Part shown: positions 1-11,741 of the stretch, piece after piece
Layout of the letters: every line of letters starts with the position of its first letter
Position numbering within the stretch: the first letter of the stretch is position 1
Assembly (NCBI GenBank): GCA_029851415.1
Contig: CM056741.1
Location: forward strand, 174,327,021 to 174,391,020
DNA from: Eretmocerus hayati
Lineage: Eukaryota > Arthropoda > Insecta > Hymenoptera > Aphelinidae
Reading direction: 5' to 3'
Length of the DNA stretch: 64,000 bases
Translations under genes and position numbers: made by a program
Notes under the pieces: model-generated
Told to the model about the DNA's origin: nothing
Databases searched by the model: none
Seen by the model: only the letters and a program-made list of their open reading frames with translations

Positions 1-1640
1 AAATCTGGGAAAAATCTGGGACAATACCTGAATCATATTCCAATAGCTGTGAAGTCTCCTAATGCCTTAATTCTGGAGAAAAATGGGAAAACCCGAAAAT
101 TTTGAATTTTGTAATTTTGCCGTTTTTCAGAATTTTGCAAGTGTTTATTGGCTTATTTCATGTCAGAAAATTCTTCCGAGGGGGGGGGGGGGGAGGGGGA
201 GCCGTGGGATTAAAAGTGAGTGAGTTAAAAAGTTTCCCATCGGATGCTCGCTTTTGTAGGAAATGGAGGGATATGCAGATTTTGTCAAAGAATGTATGTT
301 TTGATTGATAAGGACATTTTATATTCGTTGACATATTTCTCTATTCATGAATGTATCATCAGCGACTGACGTGACAAGGCTCACTGATGGTCCTTGTTGG
401 GATTTAAGTAAGCTTTTTCCAAACTTAAAGGATACAACAGGTAACTTTCCATAATTTTCGATTCAATGAAGAACGGTTCTAACAGTCATCCTTTGCACAC
501 ATGCGCACGAAATTTCAAATTTCGATTTCTAATTTCTCATATCGATTAATGTAAATTTGAACTGACTTCTGAGCATCCGTGAAAATATACGGGACTCAAT
601 ATATTCTTACAATAACTCGACTTGAAAATCGATGTGACTTGACTTCTTGAATCAAACAAACGTAATCCAGAATATTTTGTACATTACTCGTGAATTTATA
701 AATTTCCGAAAAACGTCAAGTTTCTCAAACATGAATGAAAACTTTTCATAGGACTACCGTCCGAAGATGAGATTGTTTGCGATATCTGATGGTAATGTAA
801 AATTTCTTCATCATTGAAAAAGAGTGTCTATCCCCGGGCAATATCTAGAATAGCTAATCGCCAAACGATCGATTCACGAATGTATAATTACGGCCAATTT
901 CTATTGAAACTCATTGTATTTTGAATAAATCTCGCAACTCAAAGTCCAGCTCGTAAAAGCCCTACCGTGATCCACCTCGAACATTTTAATTGCAAGCAGC
1001 ACGTGTAACTTTGCGAGGGGAAAAAAGTAGATACCCACCTTGAAAAACGAACCATAGTCCGTTGTTCGATGCACTCAAATCACTTTTCGTCCCATCGTTC
1101 TCACTCAGTTTCCACTTGATTAAACTGTCACTTCATAAAACTCACTGGACACTCAAAAAATTCATTGCCCCAGCTCTCAGTCTCAACAATTGCACAGACC
1201 GACATTACTGTCTTGCAGAATCAAAGTCTAAAAAGTACTCGGTCCACTTCACTCCTCTCAAAAATAAAATTTTCATTCACAAAATTTAAATTTTCCTGAA
1301 GCGAACTCGTGCATATACCGAAGCTTGAACAGCAGAGTCAGAAGCTGCGCGATAACAAGAAAGTGAGGCCAAAAGGGAGCACCAGTGCTTTTGGGCAGGC
1401 GCTCTGAACGCGACTGACTGGCTGGTGCATTTCACCGGCTGCGTGGACCGAGAGCAAGCCATCAGATGCCGTATACATGCGCGTGTCATGCGTCTGAAGC
1501 ACCAAAGACGAGGTAGGAGCTTACAGTTCTGCGTCGGAAAGCACACACACGCCAAGAAACCCATGTTGTTGGTGAATAATCGTCCTTTAAGGGTCATCAA
1601 CAGTAGCATTTTGATACGAAAAATTCTGATTTTCACATTT
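1..1640. other. Unannotated AT-rich leader region
   Basis: I recognise no gene here. The stretch is mostly AT-rich with a poly-G run near 181-200. From about 1290 to 1640 base composition becomes more GC-balanced and short open frames exist on both strands, but none resembles a known protein or has convincing splice sites. It may be old repeat DNA. Confidence 0.4.
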
Positions 1641-1642
1641 AC

Positions 1643-1822
1643 AAGGGGATCCCGGAGGGTCCGCGGGTACCAAATCTCACCAAACTTTTATCACAGTCTC
1701 GTAACACCTAAAAGATACGAAGAATCCTGAGTAACTCCGTCAAATGGGCCTCCTGTTCAGAGCTACAGAGTATGACATTAGCATTGTCCATATAGGCCCA
1801 TGTTCAAAAGTGATATACATAC
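1643..1822. repeat. Terminal piece of a repeat with ACAAGGGGA end
   Basis: The sequence begins ACAAGGGGATCC and is similar, in inverted orientation, to 10436-10588, which ends in the complement CTCCCCTTGT. Shared internal blocks include TACGAAGAATCC and CCTCCTGTTC. Both pieces directly abut an arm of the 7.4-10.4 kb foldback family, so they may be the outer ends of that element family rather than an independent repeat. The phrase around 1773 (ACATTAGCATTGTCCATATAG) is echoed in the palindrome at 18.7-19.05 kb. Confidence 0.55.
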
Positions 1823-3345
1823 AACCTGATTGTAAAGTACTCCCCGAGAACGAAAATTCCAAAAGTCCGTGTGATCGCGATTCTTGCATTTTAGTTTCAG
1901 AGAGATTCAATGCGATCTGACGTAGTGCTTGGCTAATCAATTTCATCCCGATTTGCCATCACGCGGGTTGAAAATTTGCCATCACGGGCCATCACGAGCG
2001 CCATCCCGAAACCATCACTTTCGAATGTTTACTTGTGGTCCGAGGTTAGGTACAACTTATGTGGGAGACGTAGCGCGATGATTCCGTTAGTTTCGTGCGA
2101 TCCGCGTAATTGTGAGAGACGAAGTGTAGATTGGCGCAAAATCTTTTAATTACTTGCAGTGCCACGATGCCATAATTTTTTCGTGTCGCGTGTGGTGTGT
2201 CGCGAAGCAATGAGTGCCGAGTTGTGGAGTGATTTAGACGCGCCGGTTTGAGCTCGTGAGCCCGAGTGAGCCAAAGTTTTCTAGTGATGACAGCGGTGCA
2301 GCGGCGACGGGAGCAAAGAAGCATCAACCCGATTATCCTCATCATCTTGTAATAAAAGATAGGGCTCTGGGGCTTTCGGGCCACGTGTTCGGTCGAGGTC
2401 AAGCAGACGATGTGAGAGAGCGCGAGTTCTTGTATGCGCAGCTGGTGGATGCAACAGCTGTTTCTTTGCATCATATGGCGATCTGCAGTGGCTTTTGGCC
2501 GGTGACCGGACCCGCGCCCAGGTCGGGAATTTTGCACGTGGTGACCCCTTGGTGATGCCCTGGCGGTTCAAGTCTCCACGTTTTAGATTGACGTGGGTTA
2601 CCATCGCACCTCAATGTTTTCATGAGTGAGTCGCCCAAGGCCCGGCTGCAGTATGTTAGATACGTATTCTTCCTTAGTATTTGAATGACGATGATTCCTT
2701 CGCCTGTAGAAAATGATACTTTGTTGTACCATTTCTCTATTTTAGTTCTCTGAGGCGATGATGAATGCCAACTTTCTCTTGGTGCTGCGTTAGATTTTAG
2801 TTGGCCCTGGCCCTATTGTTTACTTTGATTGAGTGATTCATTCATTTGACACCACCAGACACAAAATCTTCCCTGGCTGATTCTCCAATCTTTGTGAGTA
2901 TTACCGTGAATAGTTCTTATTTGTCTAATTTTCAACCAATTCAGATTTGTAGCACTAAACACATTTTCCAGTAATTTAGAATGATTTTACACTCCTTCCT
3001 AACATCAAGTTCATTGTACATTTTTTTCAAACATTTGACTCAATACAAGTTGGGATAACACTTATTTTTCTGGTGCAAAAATGCCGTCCGGGCCTCATTT
3101 TCGACCAATCCAGATCTGGGGGATATTGAAATTGTTGAGTTTATTTTCAAAATCCACCGACGAAAGACATTGATTCACGACCCATTGAAATTTTTTCATG
3201 ACAAGTACAAAAGTAGCGTGCGCTGGCGTAGCGTGCGCTGGCGTAGCGTGCGCTAAACCAAAATAGCGTGCGCTAAGGTAGCGAAACCTTTGGTAGCGTG
3301 CGTTGAGGTAGCCTGCGCTACGGTAGCGAATTCCAAGGTAGAGCT
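1823..3345 (+). mobile_element. Single-arm copy of the large foldback element
   Basis: This matches the left arm of the complete element at 7383-10426 almost base for base, from the TACAACCTGATTGTAAAG terminus to the start of the GTAGCGTGCGCTA tandem repeats at 3212-3345. The loop and the second arm are missing, so it is a truncated or deleted copy. It holds the same overlapping open frames (2046-2537 minus, 163 codons) as the other arms. No transposase is visible. Confidence 0.8.
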
Positions 3346-5584
3346 AAGTAACCCCGTGATGCAGCTGATAAAGCTTAAATGAGAGGAAAAAAACATGCAT
3401 CACTCTCACAATCAAGAAGAGTTATAAAGTACTGATTTCTGTAATTTTTTTCAAATCCTCAGTATGCGGCTTACATTTCAACATAATGACCTACAATCTC
3501 TAAGTTGAGATAACACACCTATTGCACATGCTCACGATCAGCTCGGACGAGTCCAAATAAAATATTGAATATTGAATATTCATGATCGCAGTAACTTCAA
3601 TTTCAGATCAAATCATAGCGATTAATAATATGGTTTGAATCAATTATGTGGAATTCTCCGCATTCAAATGTAATAAAGGATCTGATTCAATGCTTAAATG
3701 GGAGAATATACCTAATTGCCCATTACCTAGATAATCGTAACTAATTTCATCAATGACTGATTGAAACTGATAGATTTGAGCGTGAGTTCCTTCTGTTGGT
3801 GTGTCGGACAGATGGTTTTCAAGGGCAGTGCATCACGGTTTGTCATGACATCAGGTCTCATTATTGACAGGATGAGGTCTTACGATAATTTTTTGAAAAA
3901 AACTTCCGCGAAATGCTTATGGGGCTATATCTCTAACGATATAAACATCTATTTTGAACTGACCCAAAATTGTCTCCTGGTTCATGAATCAGACTTGCAT
4001 TTTGTAGTTAATTAGACTATTGCGCAGGTGTAAAAGAGAACTGGTTAACTCATTGACGTGTGTAAGGAATTCATTTGTCAATCGAGAGCATAGCACTTTT
4101 ACGAAGATTACAAATGCATCACAATTATTTGGATGCTATTGTTCAAAATACTGCTGAACTTTCTTATCCCAAACGCGAGCTGCAATGATGACATTTTCGT
4201 GAATGCGACTCGTGCAAATCCCTAGCACGGTGACTTTTCTTGATCAATATGGTTTAGAGTCACTCTTGATGTCTTCAAAGTTTGTGATTGCGTCACAAGA
4301 AATCGATAAGCAAAGTAGAGAGATTAGTATTACTTCAAAACTTACCCATCACTAGAATTGAAATAATTAAACGCAGAAATAAGCAGCTGGAATTCATCAT
4401 ACTGACACGATATTTTCACTATTTCAAAATTATTAGAAGGAATAACGAGGATTATCCCTTTCAATTGAATAAGAGTATAGCCACTGCGGAATACGTTATA
4501 TTACCAGAATATGTCTGCGCCTTATTAGTATGTTAACAAAAATGTATATATTGTGAAAAGTAACTGATCGAACTGAACGTTTCAACAAGTTTGAAACTTG
4601 AACGAAAGAAATCACTCTTCCGATGCAACACACAAAAACAGACAAGATAAACTTTTTTCCGTGATTAATGACAAGAACAAAAAAAACTCCAGAAGAGATG
4701 TAGTCGAGTTCGCGTCATCTGCGATACCAAGCATCGCAAAAGAATCAAACAAAAACATATAATTTTGTCTGTTGGGACTCTCAACTTGGGAATCTAAACT
4801 TCTAAGTATCAACTTTTTACCAACAAGATACGAGGACCAGAACACTTGATCTTGTAAAATTCTAGTCTTTGATATAGGATAGTTTAGGGGAAGAGTGCTT
4901 TCTGGGAAATCATTCAATTGAATATGATGGGGGAGAAGAAGTCAAAGAATTGACTTTGGAAGAGCGGATTGAAATTTTCGATATTTATTAGCGCCGACGA
5001 CGAAAAAATAGTATTTGACAGTCGGGGGGGGGGGGTGTAGTTTCCGCTTCCGAGTGATGATTCCGACCCATCGTCATGGCAAGGCTCGCCATGACCCGAG
5101 ATTGCAAGGCTCGGGCCGGAGGAACCAACATTCTCGCACTCGTATCGAAATTTACTGTTTTCGTCGAAAATTTCGGTTTATGGAAACTTGAGATAGATTC
5201 CTGGAAGGAATTTCCTGTAGTAGTATTTATGATTAGTATCTTGACGTATTATTAATAACGTTAGAATATATTAGAATCAATATATGGACAAATCTCACGA
5301 ACTGTGCGATTTGGCCGAACAGGCCAGTTTCCACGTTGAGAGAAGAACACTCGCGTTCTTTCCACCACTCGCACTAGGTCATTTTGAAGATCTACTCATA
5401 TTTGATAGTTCTGTGTCATCCAGGAGTCTATTACTTGCTTTAGCATGGTACTGGGAGACGCTTCTTCGTGACAAAATCGCAATTTTCGGCCAAACAGGGT
5501 CATAATTCTCTCACGCCTTAGCTCGCCACAGGCGGGGCGGTTCACCGATCGGTCTGAAAATTGGATATGTGATGGATTATAATA
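3346..5584. other. AT-rich region without recognised genes
   Basis: No gene, domain or strong inverted repeat was recognised. A poly-G run lies at 5023-5034. Short open frames (for example 3761-4015 and 4288-4536 on plus, 4612-4917 on minus) have no family resemblance and no supporting splice context. Confidence 0.4.
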
Positions 5585-5953
5585 CAGGCGTCCCTCGTTC
5601 AACGCGGTTTTGGTCAACGCGGTTTTGCTTATACGCGGTTTTGGAATTGCCACCTTTTTTTTGTTCAACGCGGTTTGGGGCTTGTACAACGCGGTTTAGA
5701 AAATGAAATTCTTGGAAAAAGCTTCGAATGACGTCAGCAAGAAGACGCAATCAACCGCAAGAATAACGAACAATTTACTTCGAAACTGTTGAGTGCTAAA
5801 ACTTGTGAATAATCACACATATAACAGTTCTGAGGAATTCTCCTTTCCAATGCTGTCTTGGGTGAACGAATCAAGACTGTATTCATCATGATGAGTTATT
5901 GATCTTCTTAGACAAATGCGTTTGATTGTTTGAACCCTTAACCAAAAAATCTA

Positions 5954-6876
5954 CACTACCGGTCAAAAGTCTGAGGACACCTGGGAATCAGACTGATGAT
6001 TTTCGGAGTTGGATATCTCAGAACCTGTTGGTCGTAGAGAGCTCTGCGTGGTTGCATTTCGTAGCTCATATCGAGCACTTTCAAATCTATTTTCAGTATT
6101 TTTCGTCCCGCGTATTATACCGGAGACACACGAGTCAGAAGAATGCCTTTTTTCGCAATTTTTCAGGCTAGGTACGAACGCCCGCCGATTTTGGAGAGAT
6201 TGTTGGATCGCTACGAAACCTATGACATCTTCAAGCCCATGAAAAAACCTTTAAAATCCGTTTTTGAACGTCTCCCAAAGTGGTTCTGGTTCCGAGATAT
6301 GACTGATTTTGCTAAGGGTGTTTGTATCTCAAAAAATCACACGGTAATCCAAAAATGACGAGAAACAGCCCGTTTTGAGGCATCTGACCCTCATTTCTGC
6401 AAGAGTTTGACTCAACATCGAAATTGCCAAAGGAAATCAAAACTACCGACCTTGAACTGGGCTGTTTCTCATCATTTTTGGATTATCGTGTGATTTTTTG
6501 AGAGACAAACACCCTCAGCGAAATCAGTCAGATCTCGAGTCCAAAACCACTTTGGGAGAAGTTCAAAAACGGATTTTGAAGGTTTTTTCATGGGCTTGAA
6601 GATGTCATAGGTTTCATAGCGATCCAACAATCTCTCCAAAATTGGCGGGCGTTCGTACCTTGCCTGAAAAATTGCAAAAAAATCCATCTTTCTAACTCGT
6701 GTGTCTCTGGTATAATACGCGGGACGGAAAATACAGAAAAAAGATTTGAAAGTACTCGATACGAGCTACAAAATGCGACCACGCAGACCTCTCTACGACC
6801 AATAGGTTCTGAGATATCCAACTCTGAAAATCATCAGTTTGATTCCCAGGTGTCCTCAGACTTTTGACCGGTAGTG
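5954..6876. mobile_element. Tc1/mariner-type palindromic MITE nested in Tigger
   Basis: The ends are CACTACCGGTCAAAAGTCTG and its exact complement, flanked by TA. This is the usual Tc1-family terminal motif. The two arms (about 5954-6372 and 6458-6876) are near-identical inverted copies around an ~85 bp spacer, so single-stranded copies would fold into a ~420 bp hairpin. The mirrored 71- and 77-codon frames on the two strands are a result of this symmetry, not genes. Confidence 0.85.
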
Positions 6877-6962
6877 TAAATTCTTGTTTACATAAGTCTT
6901 GGCTGTATTTTTAGCAAGGTAAAATCTGGAAAACATAGTAGAATTATCAAATCTTTTCCATA

Positions 6963-7181
6963 ATGTCTGAAAAACGAAAACAAAGATCAACCAGCAAAAG
7001 CTCTCCCGCTGCTAAAAAGCCTCGAAAAGTGATGAACTTGGAAGAAAAATCGAAAATTTTGGACCTATTGAAAACAGGTGTAAGAGTTGCGCGGAAGTTG
7101 ACAGTAAATGAATCAACAATAAGACCTATTCGTGAAAGTGAACAGAAAATCCGAGAGAGTTTTATGGTTCATCAGCAGTAA
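6963..7181 (+). pseudogene. Tigger transposase N-terminal remnant
   Basis: This 72-codon frame starts MSEKRKQRST, has a Lys/Arg-rich leader and then the LEEKSKILDLLKTG segment, as in tigger transposable element-derived proteins. A few codons usually present between the two helices (the K-S-Y-x-x-VARKYG part) seem deleted, since it reads TGVRVARKLTVNEST. The frame stops before any DNA-binding core is complete, and no downstream DDE domain follows before the element's terminus. It is dead coding sequence. Assignment is from remembered family motifs, not a search. Confidence 0.65.
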
Positions 7182-7382
7182 CGATGATTTCATCATCAGA
7201 AAGACTCCTATTTGATCCCAAATTCACAGGAAAATCGGTCATAGTTGGTCGATCATGAGTCTTGGTACGCACCCCTTATTTCTCCATAAGAGCAATGCTT
7301 TGTTCAACGCGGTTTTGCTTAACGCGGTAACCTGCCGGAACGTAACCCCCGCGTTGAACGAGGGACGCCTGTATATGGAAAC

Positions 7383-10300
7383 ATACAACCTGATTGTAAA
7401 GTACTCCCCGAGAACGAAAATTCCAAAAGTCCGTGTGATCGCGATTCTTGCATTTTAGTTTCAGAGAGATTCAATGCGATCTGACGTAGTGCTTGGCTAA
7501 TCAATTTCATCCCGATTTGCCATCACGCGGGTTGAAAATTTGCCATCACGGGCCATCACGAGCGCCATCCCGAAACCATCACTTTCGAATGTTTACTTGT
7601 GGTCCGAGGTTAGGTACAACTTATGTGGGAGACGTAGCGCGATGATTCCGTTAGTTTCGTGCGATCCGCGTAATTGTGAGAGACGAAGTGTAGATTGGCG
7701 CAAAATCTTTTAATTACTTGCAGTGCCACGATGCCATAATTTTTTCGTGTCGCGTGTGGTGTGTCGCGAAGCAATGAGTGCCGAGTTGTGGAGTGATTTA
7801 GACGCGCCGGTTTGAGCTCGTGCGCCCGGGTGAGCCAAAGTTTTCTAGTGATGACAGCGGTGCAGCGGTGACGGGAGCAAAGAAGCATCAACCCGATTAT
7901 CCTCATCATCTTGTAATAAGGGATAGGGCTCTGAGGCTTTCGGGCCACGTGTTCGGTCGAGGTCAAGCAGACGATGTGAGAGAGCGCGAGTTCTTGTATG
8001 CGCAGCTGGTGGATGCAACAGCTGTTTCTTCGCATCATATGGCGATCTGCAGTGGCTTTTGGCCGGTGACCGCACCCGCGCCCAGGTCGGGAATTTTGCA
8101 CTTGGTGACCCCTTGGTGATGCCCCGGCGGTTCAAGTCTCCACGTTTTAGATTGACGTGGGTTACCATCGCACCTCAATGTTTTCATGAGTGAGTCGCCC
8201 AAGGCCCGGCTGCAGTATGTTAGATACGTATTTTTTCTTAGTATTTGAATGACGATGATTCCTTCGCCTGTAGAAAATGATACTTTGTTGTACCATTTCT
8301 CTATTTTAGTTCTCTGAGGCGATGATGAATGCCAACTTTCTCTTGGTGCTGCGTTAGATTTTAGTTGGCCCTGGCCCTATTGTTTACTTTGATTGAGTGA
8401 TTCATTCATTTGACACCACCAGACACAAAATCTTCCCTGGCTGATTCTCCAATCTTTGTGAGTATTACCGTGGATAGTTCTTATTTGTCTTATTTTCAAC
8501 CAATACAGATTTGTAGCACTAAACACATGTCCCAGTAATTTAGAATGATTTTACACTCCTTTCTAACATCAAGTTTATTGTACATTTTTTTCAAACATTT
8601 GACTCAATACAAGTTGGGATAACACTTATTTTTCTGGTGCAAAATGCCGTCCGGGCCTCATTATCGACCAATCCAGATCTGGGGGATATTGAAATAGTTG
8701 AGTTTATTTTCAAAATCCACCGACGAAAGACATTGATTCACGACCCATTGAAATTTTTTCATGACAAGTACAAAAGTAGCGTGCGCTGGCGTAGCGTGCG
8801 CTAAACCAAAATAGCGTGCGCTAAGGTAGCGAAACCTTTGGTAGCGTGCGTTGAGGTAGCCTGCGCTACGGTAGCGAATTTCAAGGTAGCGTGCGTTGAG
8901 GTAGCCTGCGCTAAGGTAGCGTGCGCTACGGTAACGTGCGCTACGGTAGCGTGCTTTACGGTAGCGAAACCTAAGGTAGCGTGCGTTGAGGTAGCCAATT
9001 TGGTTGGTTGTACGCTATTTTGGTTTAGCGCACGCTACGCCAGCGCACGCTACTTTTGTACTCGTCATGAAAAAATTTCAATGGGTCGTGAATCAATGTC
9101 TTTCGTCGGTGGAATTTGAAAATAAACTCAACTATTTCAATATCCCCCAGATCTGGACTGGTCGATAATGAGGCCCGGACGGCATTTTTGCAGCAGAAAA
9201 ATAAGTGTTATCCCAACTTGTATTGAGTCAAATGTTTGAAGAAAATGTACAATAAACTTGCTGTTAGAAAGGAGTGTAAAATCATTCTAAATGACTGGAA
9301 CATGTGTTTAGTGCTACAAATTTGAATTGGTTGAAAATTAGACAAATAAGAACTATTCACGGTAATACTCACAAAGATTGGAGAATCAGCCAGGGAAGAT
9401 TTTGTGTCTGGTGGTGCCAAATGAATGAATCACTCAATCAAAGTAAACAATAGGGCCAGGGCCAACTAATATCTAACGCAGCACCAAGAGAAAGTTGGCA
9501 TTCATCATCGATCCGAGAACTAAAATAGAGAAATGGTACAACAAAGTATCATTTTCTACAGGCGAAGGAATCATTGTCATTCAAATACTAAGGAAAAATA
9601 CGTATCTAACATACTGCAGCCGGGCCTTGGGCGACTCACTCATGAAAACATTGAGGTGCGATGGTAACCCACGTCAATCTAAAACGTGGAGACTTGAACC
9701 GCCGGGGCATCACCAAGGGGTCACCAAGTGCAAAATTCCCGACCTGGGCGCGGGTCCGGTCACCGGCCAAAAGCCACTGCAGATCGCCATATGATGCGAA
9801 GAAACAGCTGTTGCATCCACCAGCTGCGCATACAAGAACTCGCGCTCTCTCACATCGTCTGCTTGACCTCGACCGAACACGTGGCCCGAAAGCCTCAGAG
9901 CCCTATCTTTTATTACAAGATGATGAGGATAATCGGGTTGATGCTTCTTTGCTCCCGTCACCGCTGCACCGCTGTCATCACTAGAAAACTTTGGCTCACC
10001 CGGGCGCACGAGCTCAAACCGGCGCGTCTAAATCACTCCACAACTCGGCACTCATTGCTTCGCGACACACCACACGCGACACGAAAAAAGTATGGCATCG
10101 TGGCACCGCAAGTAATTAAAAGATTTTGCGCCAATCTACACTTCGTCTCTCACAATTACGCGGATCGCACGAAACTAACGGAATCATCGCGCTACGTCTC
10201 CCACATAAGTTGTACCTAACCTCGGACCACAAGTAAACATTCGAAAGTGATGGTTTCGGGATGGCGCTCGTGATGGCCCGTGATGGCAAATCGGGATGAA

Positions 10301-10426
10301 ATTGATTAGCCAATCACTACGTCAGATCGCATTGAATCTCTCTGAAACTAAAATGCAAGAATCGCGATCACACGGACTTTTGGAATTTTCGTTCTCGGGG
10401 AGTACTTTACAATCAGGTTGTAGATT
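7383..10426. mobile_element. Complete 3.0 kb foldback element with tandem-repeat loop
   Basis: Two inverted arms of ~1.4 kb (7383-8818 and 9010-10426) surround a ~190 bp loop. Both ends read TACAACCTGATTGTAAAG outwards, compatible with a TA target site. The arm sequences differ by only a few percent, and the third arm at 1.8-3.3 kb is equally close, so the family moved or was homogenised recently. Each arm keeps a 163-codon frame (7610-8101 minus; 9728-10219 plus) with two further overlapping frames. I do not recognise any of them and consider them more likely a by-product of the GC-rich arm. It resembles Foldback/MITE elements, mobilised in trans. Confidence 0.85.
8773..9058. repeat. GTAGCGTGCGCTA tandem array in the foldback loop
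   Basis: Imperfect ~15 bp units (GGTAGCGTGCGCTAC, with variants GGTAGCGAAACCTAA and GGTAGCGTGCGTTGA) are repeated through the loop and inner arm edges. The unit is itself partly palindromic. An earlier short array of the same units lies at 3212-3345. The repeats directly abut one another without spacers. Confidence 0.85.
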
Positions 10427-10435
10427 TACTGGCCA

Positions 10436-10588
10436 TGCTAACGTTATGCTTGTATAACTGATGTGAACAGGAGGCACATTTGATGGGGTTACTCTGGATT
10501 CTTCGTATCTTTTAGGTGGTACGAGACTGAGAAAGAAGTTTGGTGAAATTCGGTGCCCCGGATCCTTTGGACTCCCCTTGTCAGTATG
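10436..10588. repeat. Repeat end piece, inverted relative of 1643-1822
   Basis: It ends ...GGACTCCCCTTGT and shares CCTCC/GGAGG, GGATTCTTCGTATCTTTTAG and ACGAGACTG blocks with 1643-1822 in the opposite direction. It sits immediately outside the right terminus of the complete foldback element, mirroring the position of its relative outside the half-copy. Confidence 0.55.
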
Positions 10589-11561
10589 AGGTAAGTGTAC
10601 CCAACATGCCCCCCTCCCCTAAGCTATTTTGCCAGTAGTTTTGGCCCATATTGATATTTTTCAAAGTACTTTATTGTATTTTGAAGCTTGTTCTAAAACT
10701 TTCAAAATGATCTAAGATTAGTTGAACTTCGACTAACCAGAGCCGATCTATCTTGATTTGCCCGAAAAGTGATTTCTTGCGAGTTAGTGACAGGGTGCGG
10801 CCAATATGCCTTTGTTAAGCATTTTCTCAACAGCTCTGGTCTATCTGAATCAGAGAAGAGAGCTAAAGTTCATTTCTCAATGAACTTCAGCTCTTTTTGA
10901 AGCTTGTTCCAAGACCCCCAAAATAATCTGAAGTACCTCTGATTTTGATTAACTGAAGTCGAGCTGTCTTAGTTTTCCCAATAAAAACGATGTAAATTGG
11001 CGATAAATTGCATAAAATCGTTTTTATCAACGTGCAGCCATATTTTGAGCTTTAGGTCGGTCCGAAATACTATTTCCAACCTATTCTGACGTGATAAATA
11101 CGTTCTAAGTGGTAAAAAAGCCGCACTACGCTCTCTTTTGAGTCAACCTCATCGAGGGTGTGTTGGGTACACGCCACTTTGGCCTTCATGTTTTGCATCC
11201 GATTTCCGTATTTTGCTTATAGAAATGCACCAAATCCAGGTTTTGCATCACCAAGAAACAGAATTTGAAGATTTTGAGAATAGAAATCAAATGCGTTGAA
11301 GTACGTTGAAATTGGTCAAACCAAAAATTTTTGGCGTCGACTTTACTAAACGCAATTTCGTTGGTGATTTTCAAATGTACAAACATGAAAAAATGCAAAA
11401 CTCACTGTATATCCTCTGCGAGACGCAGTTATTATCCGGGGTCGTTCCAAATGATCCATTTTCTTATATTCTAACATAAACGTAAAAAAAAAATTGCTCG
11501 AAGTTCCACGACTGTCCAGTTCTGAGATCGGCATATTGGGGTATGTTGGGTAAACTTACCT
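10589..11561. mobile_element. MITE, family AGGTAAGTGTACCC, copy A
   Basis: Termini AGGTAAGTGTACCCAACATG and CATGTTGGG...CTTACCT are inverted. The family is shared with copies at 34185-34989 and 43678-44583, where the ends are flanked by TA. Here the flank is TG/CA, perhaps a mutated TA. The interior has scrambled blocks such as TTTTGAAGCTTGTT and GAGCTATCTTGATTT that recur in the other copies and, more diverged, at 25.0-25.6, 27.2-27.7 and 29.5-30.3 kb. No transposase is visible. Confidence 0.8.
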
Positions 11562-11741
11562 CAATACAATATTCGCGAGCTTTGGGTTATCCAAAACTCA
11601 GAAGATCTGACTTCCGTCAATTTCAGATTTTTGGTCTGAAAAGAGTTTTTGAAGAGATATTATTGTAGGCTGAGATACCTACGTGAGCTTATATACGTTG
11701 AAAAATATCGAATAAAACCAAAAGTTATGAACTAAAGGTGT

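Larger units (their letters stand above)
5585..7371 (+). mobile_element. Tigger/pogo-type DNA transposon, degenerate
   Basis: Terminal inverted repeats CAGGCGTCCCTCGTTCAACG (5585) and its complement ending at 7371 are each flanked by TA, the target duplication of the Tc1/mariner/pogo superfamily. Subterminal CAACGCGGTTTTG motifs recur on both sides. An open frame at 6963-7181 looks like the start of a Tigger transposase: a basic leader, then MNLEEKSKILDLL and VNESTIRPIRESE, which resemble the CENP-B/psq helix-turn-helix segment of Tigger proteins. The catalytic DDE part is absent. The element is interrupted by a 923 bp palindrome (5954-6876), leaving about 860 bp of its own sequence, so it cannot be autonomous. 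Confidence 0.82.

Noticed and set aside
6009..6821. Mirrored 71- and 77-codon frames
   Set aside because: Same cause: the inverted arms of the Tc1-type MITE.
8773..9058. CRISPR-like repeat array
   Set aside because: Units abut without unique spacers, the organism is eukaryotic, and the array is a transposon loop.
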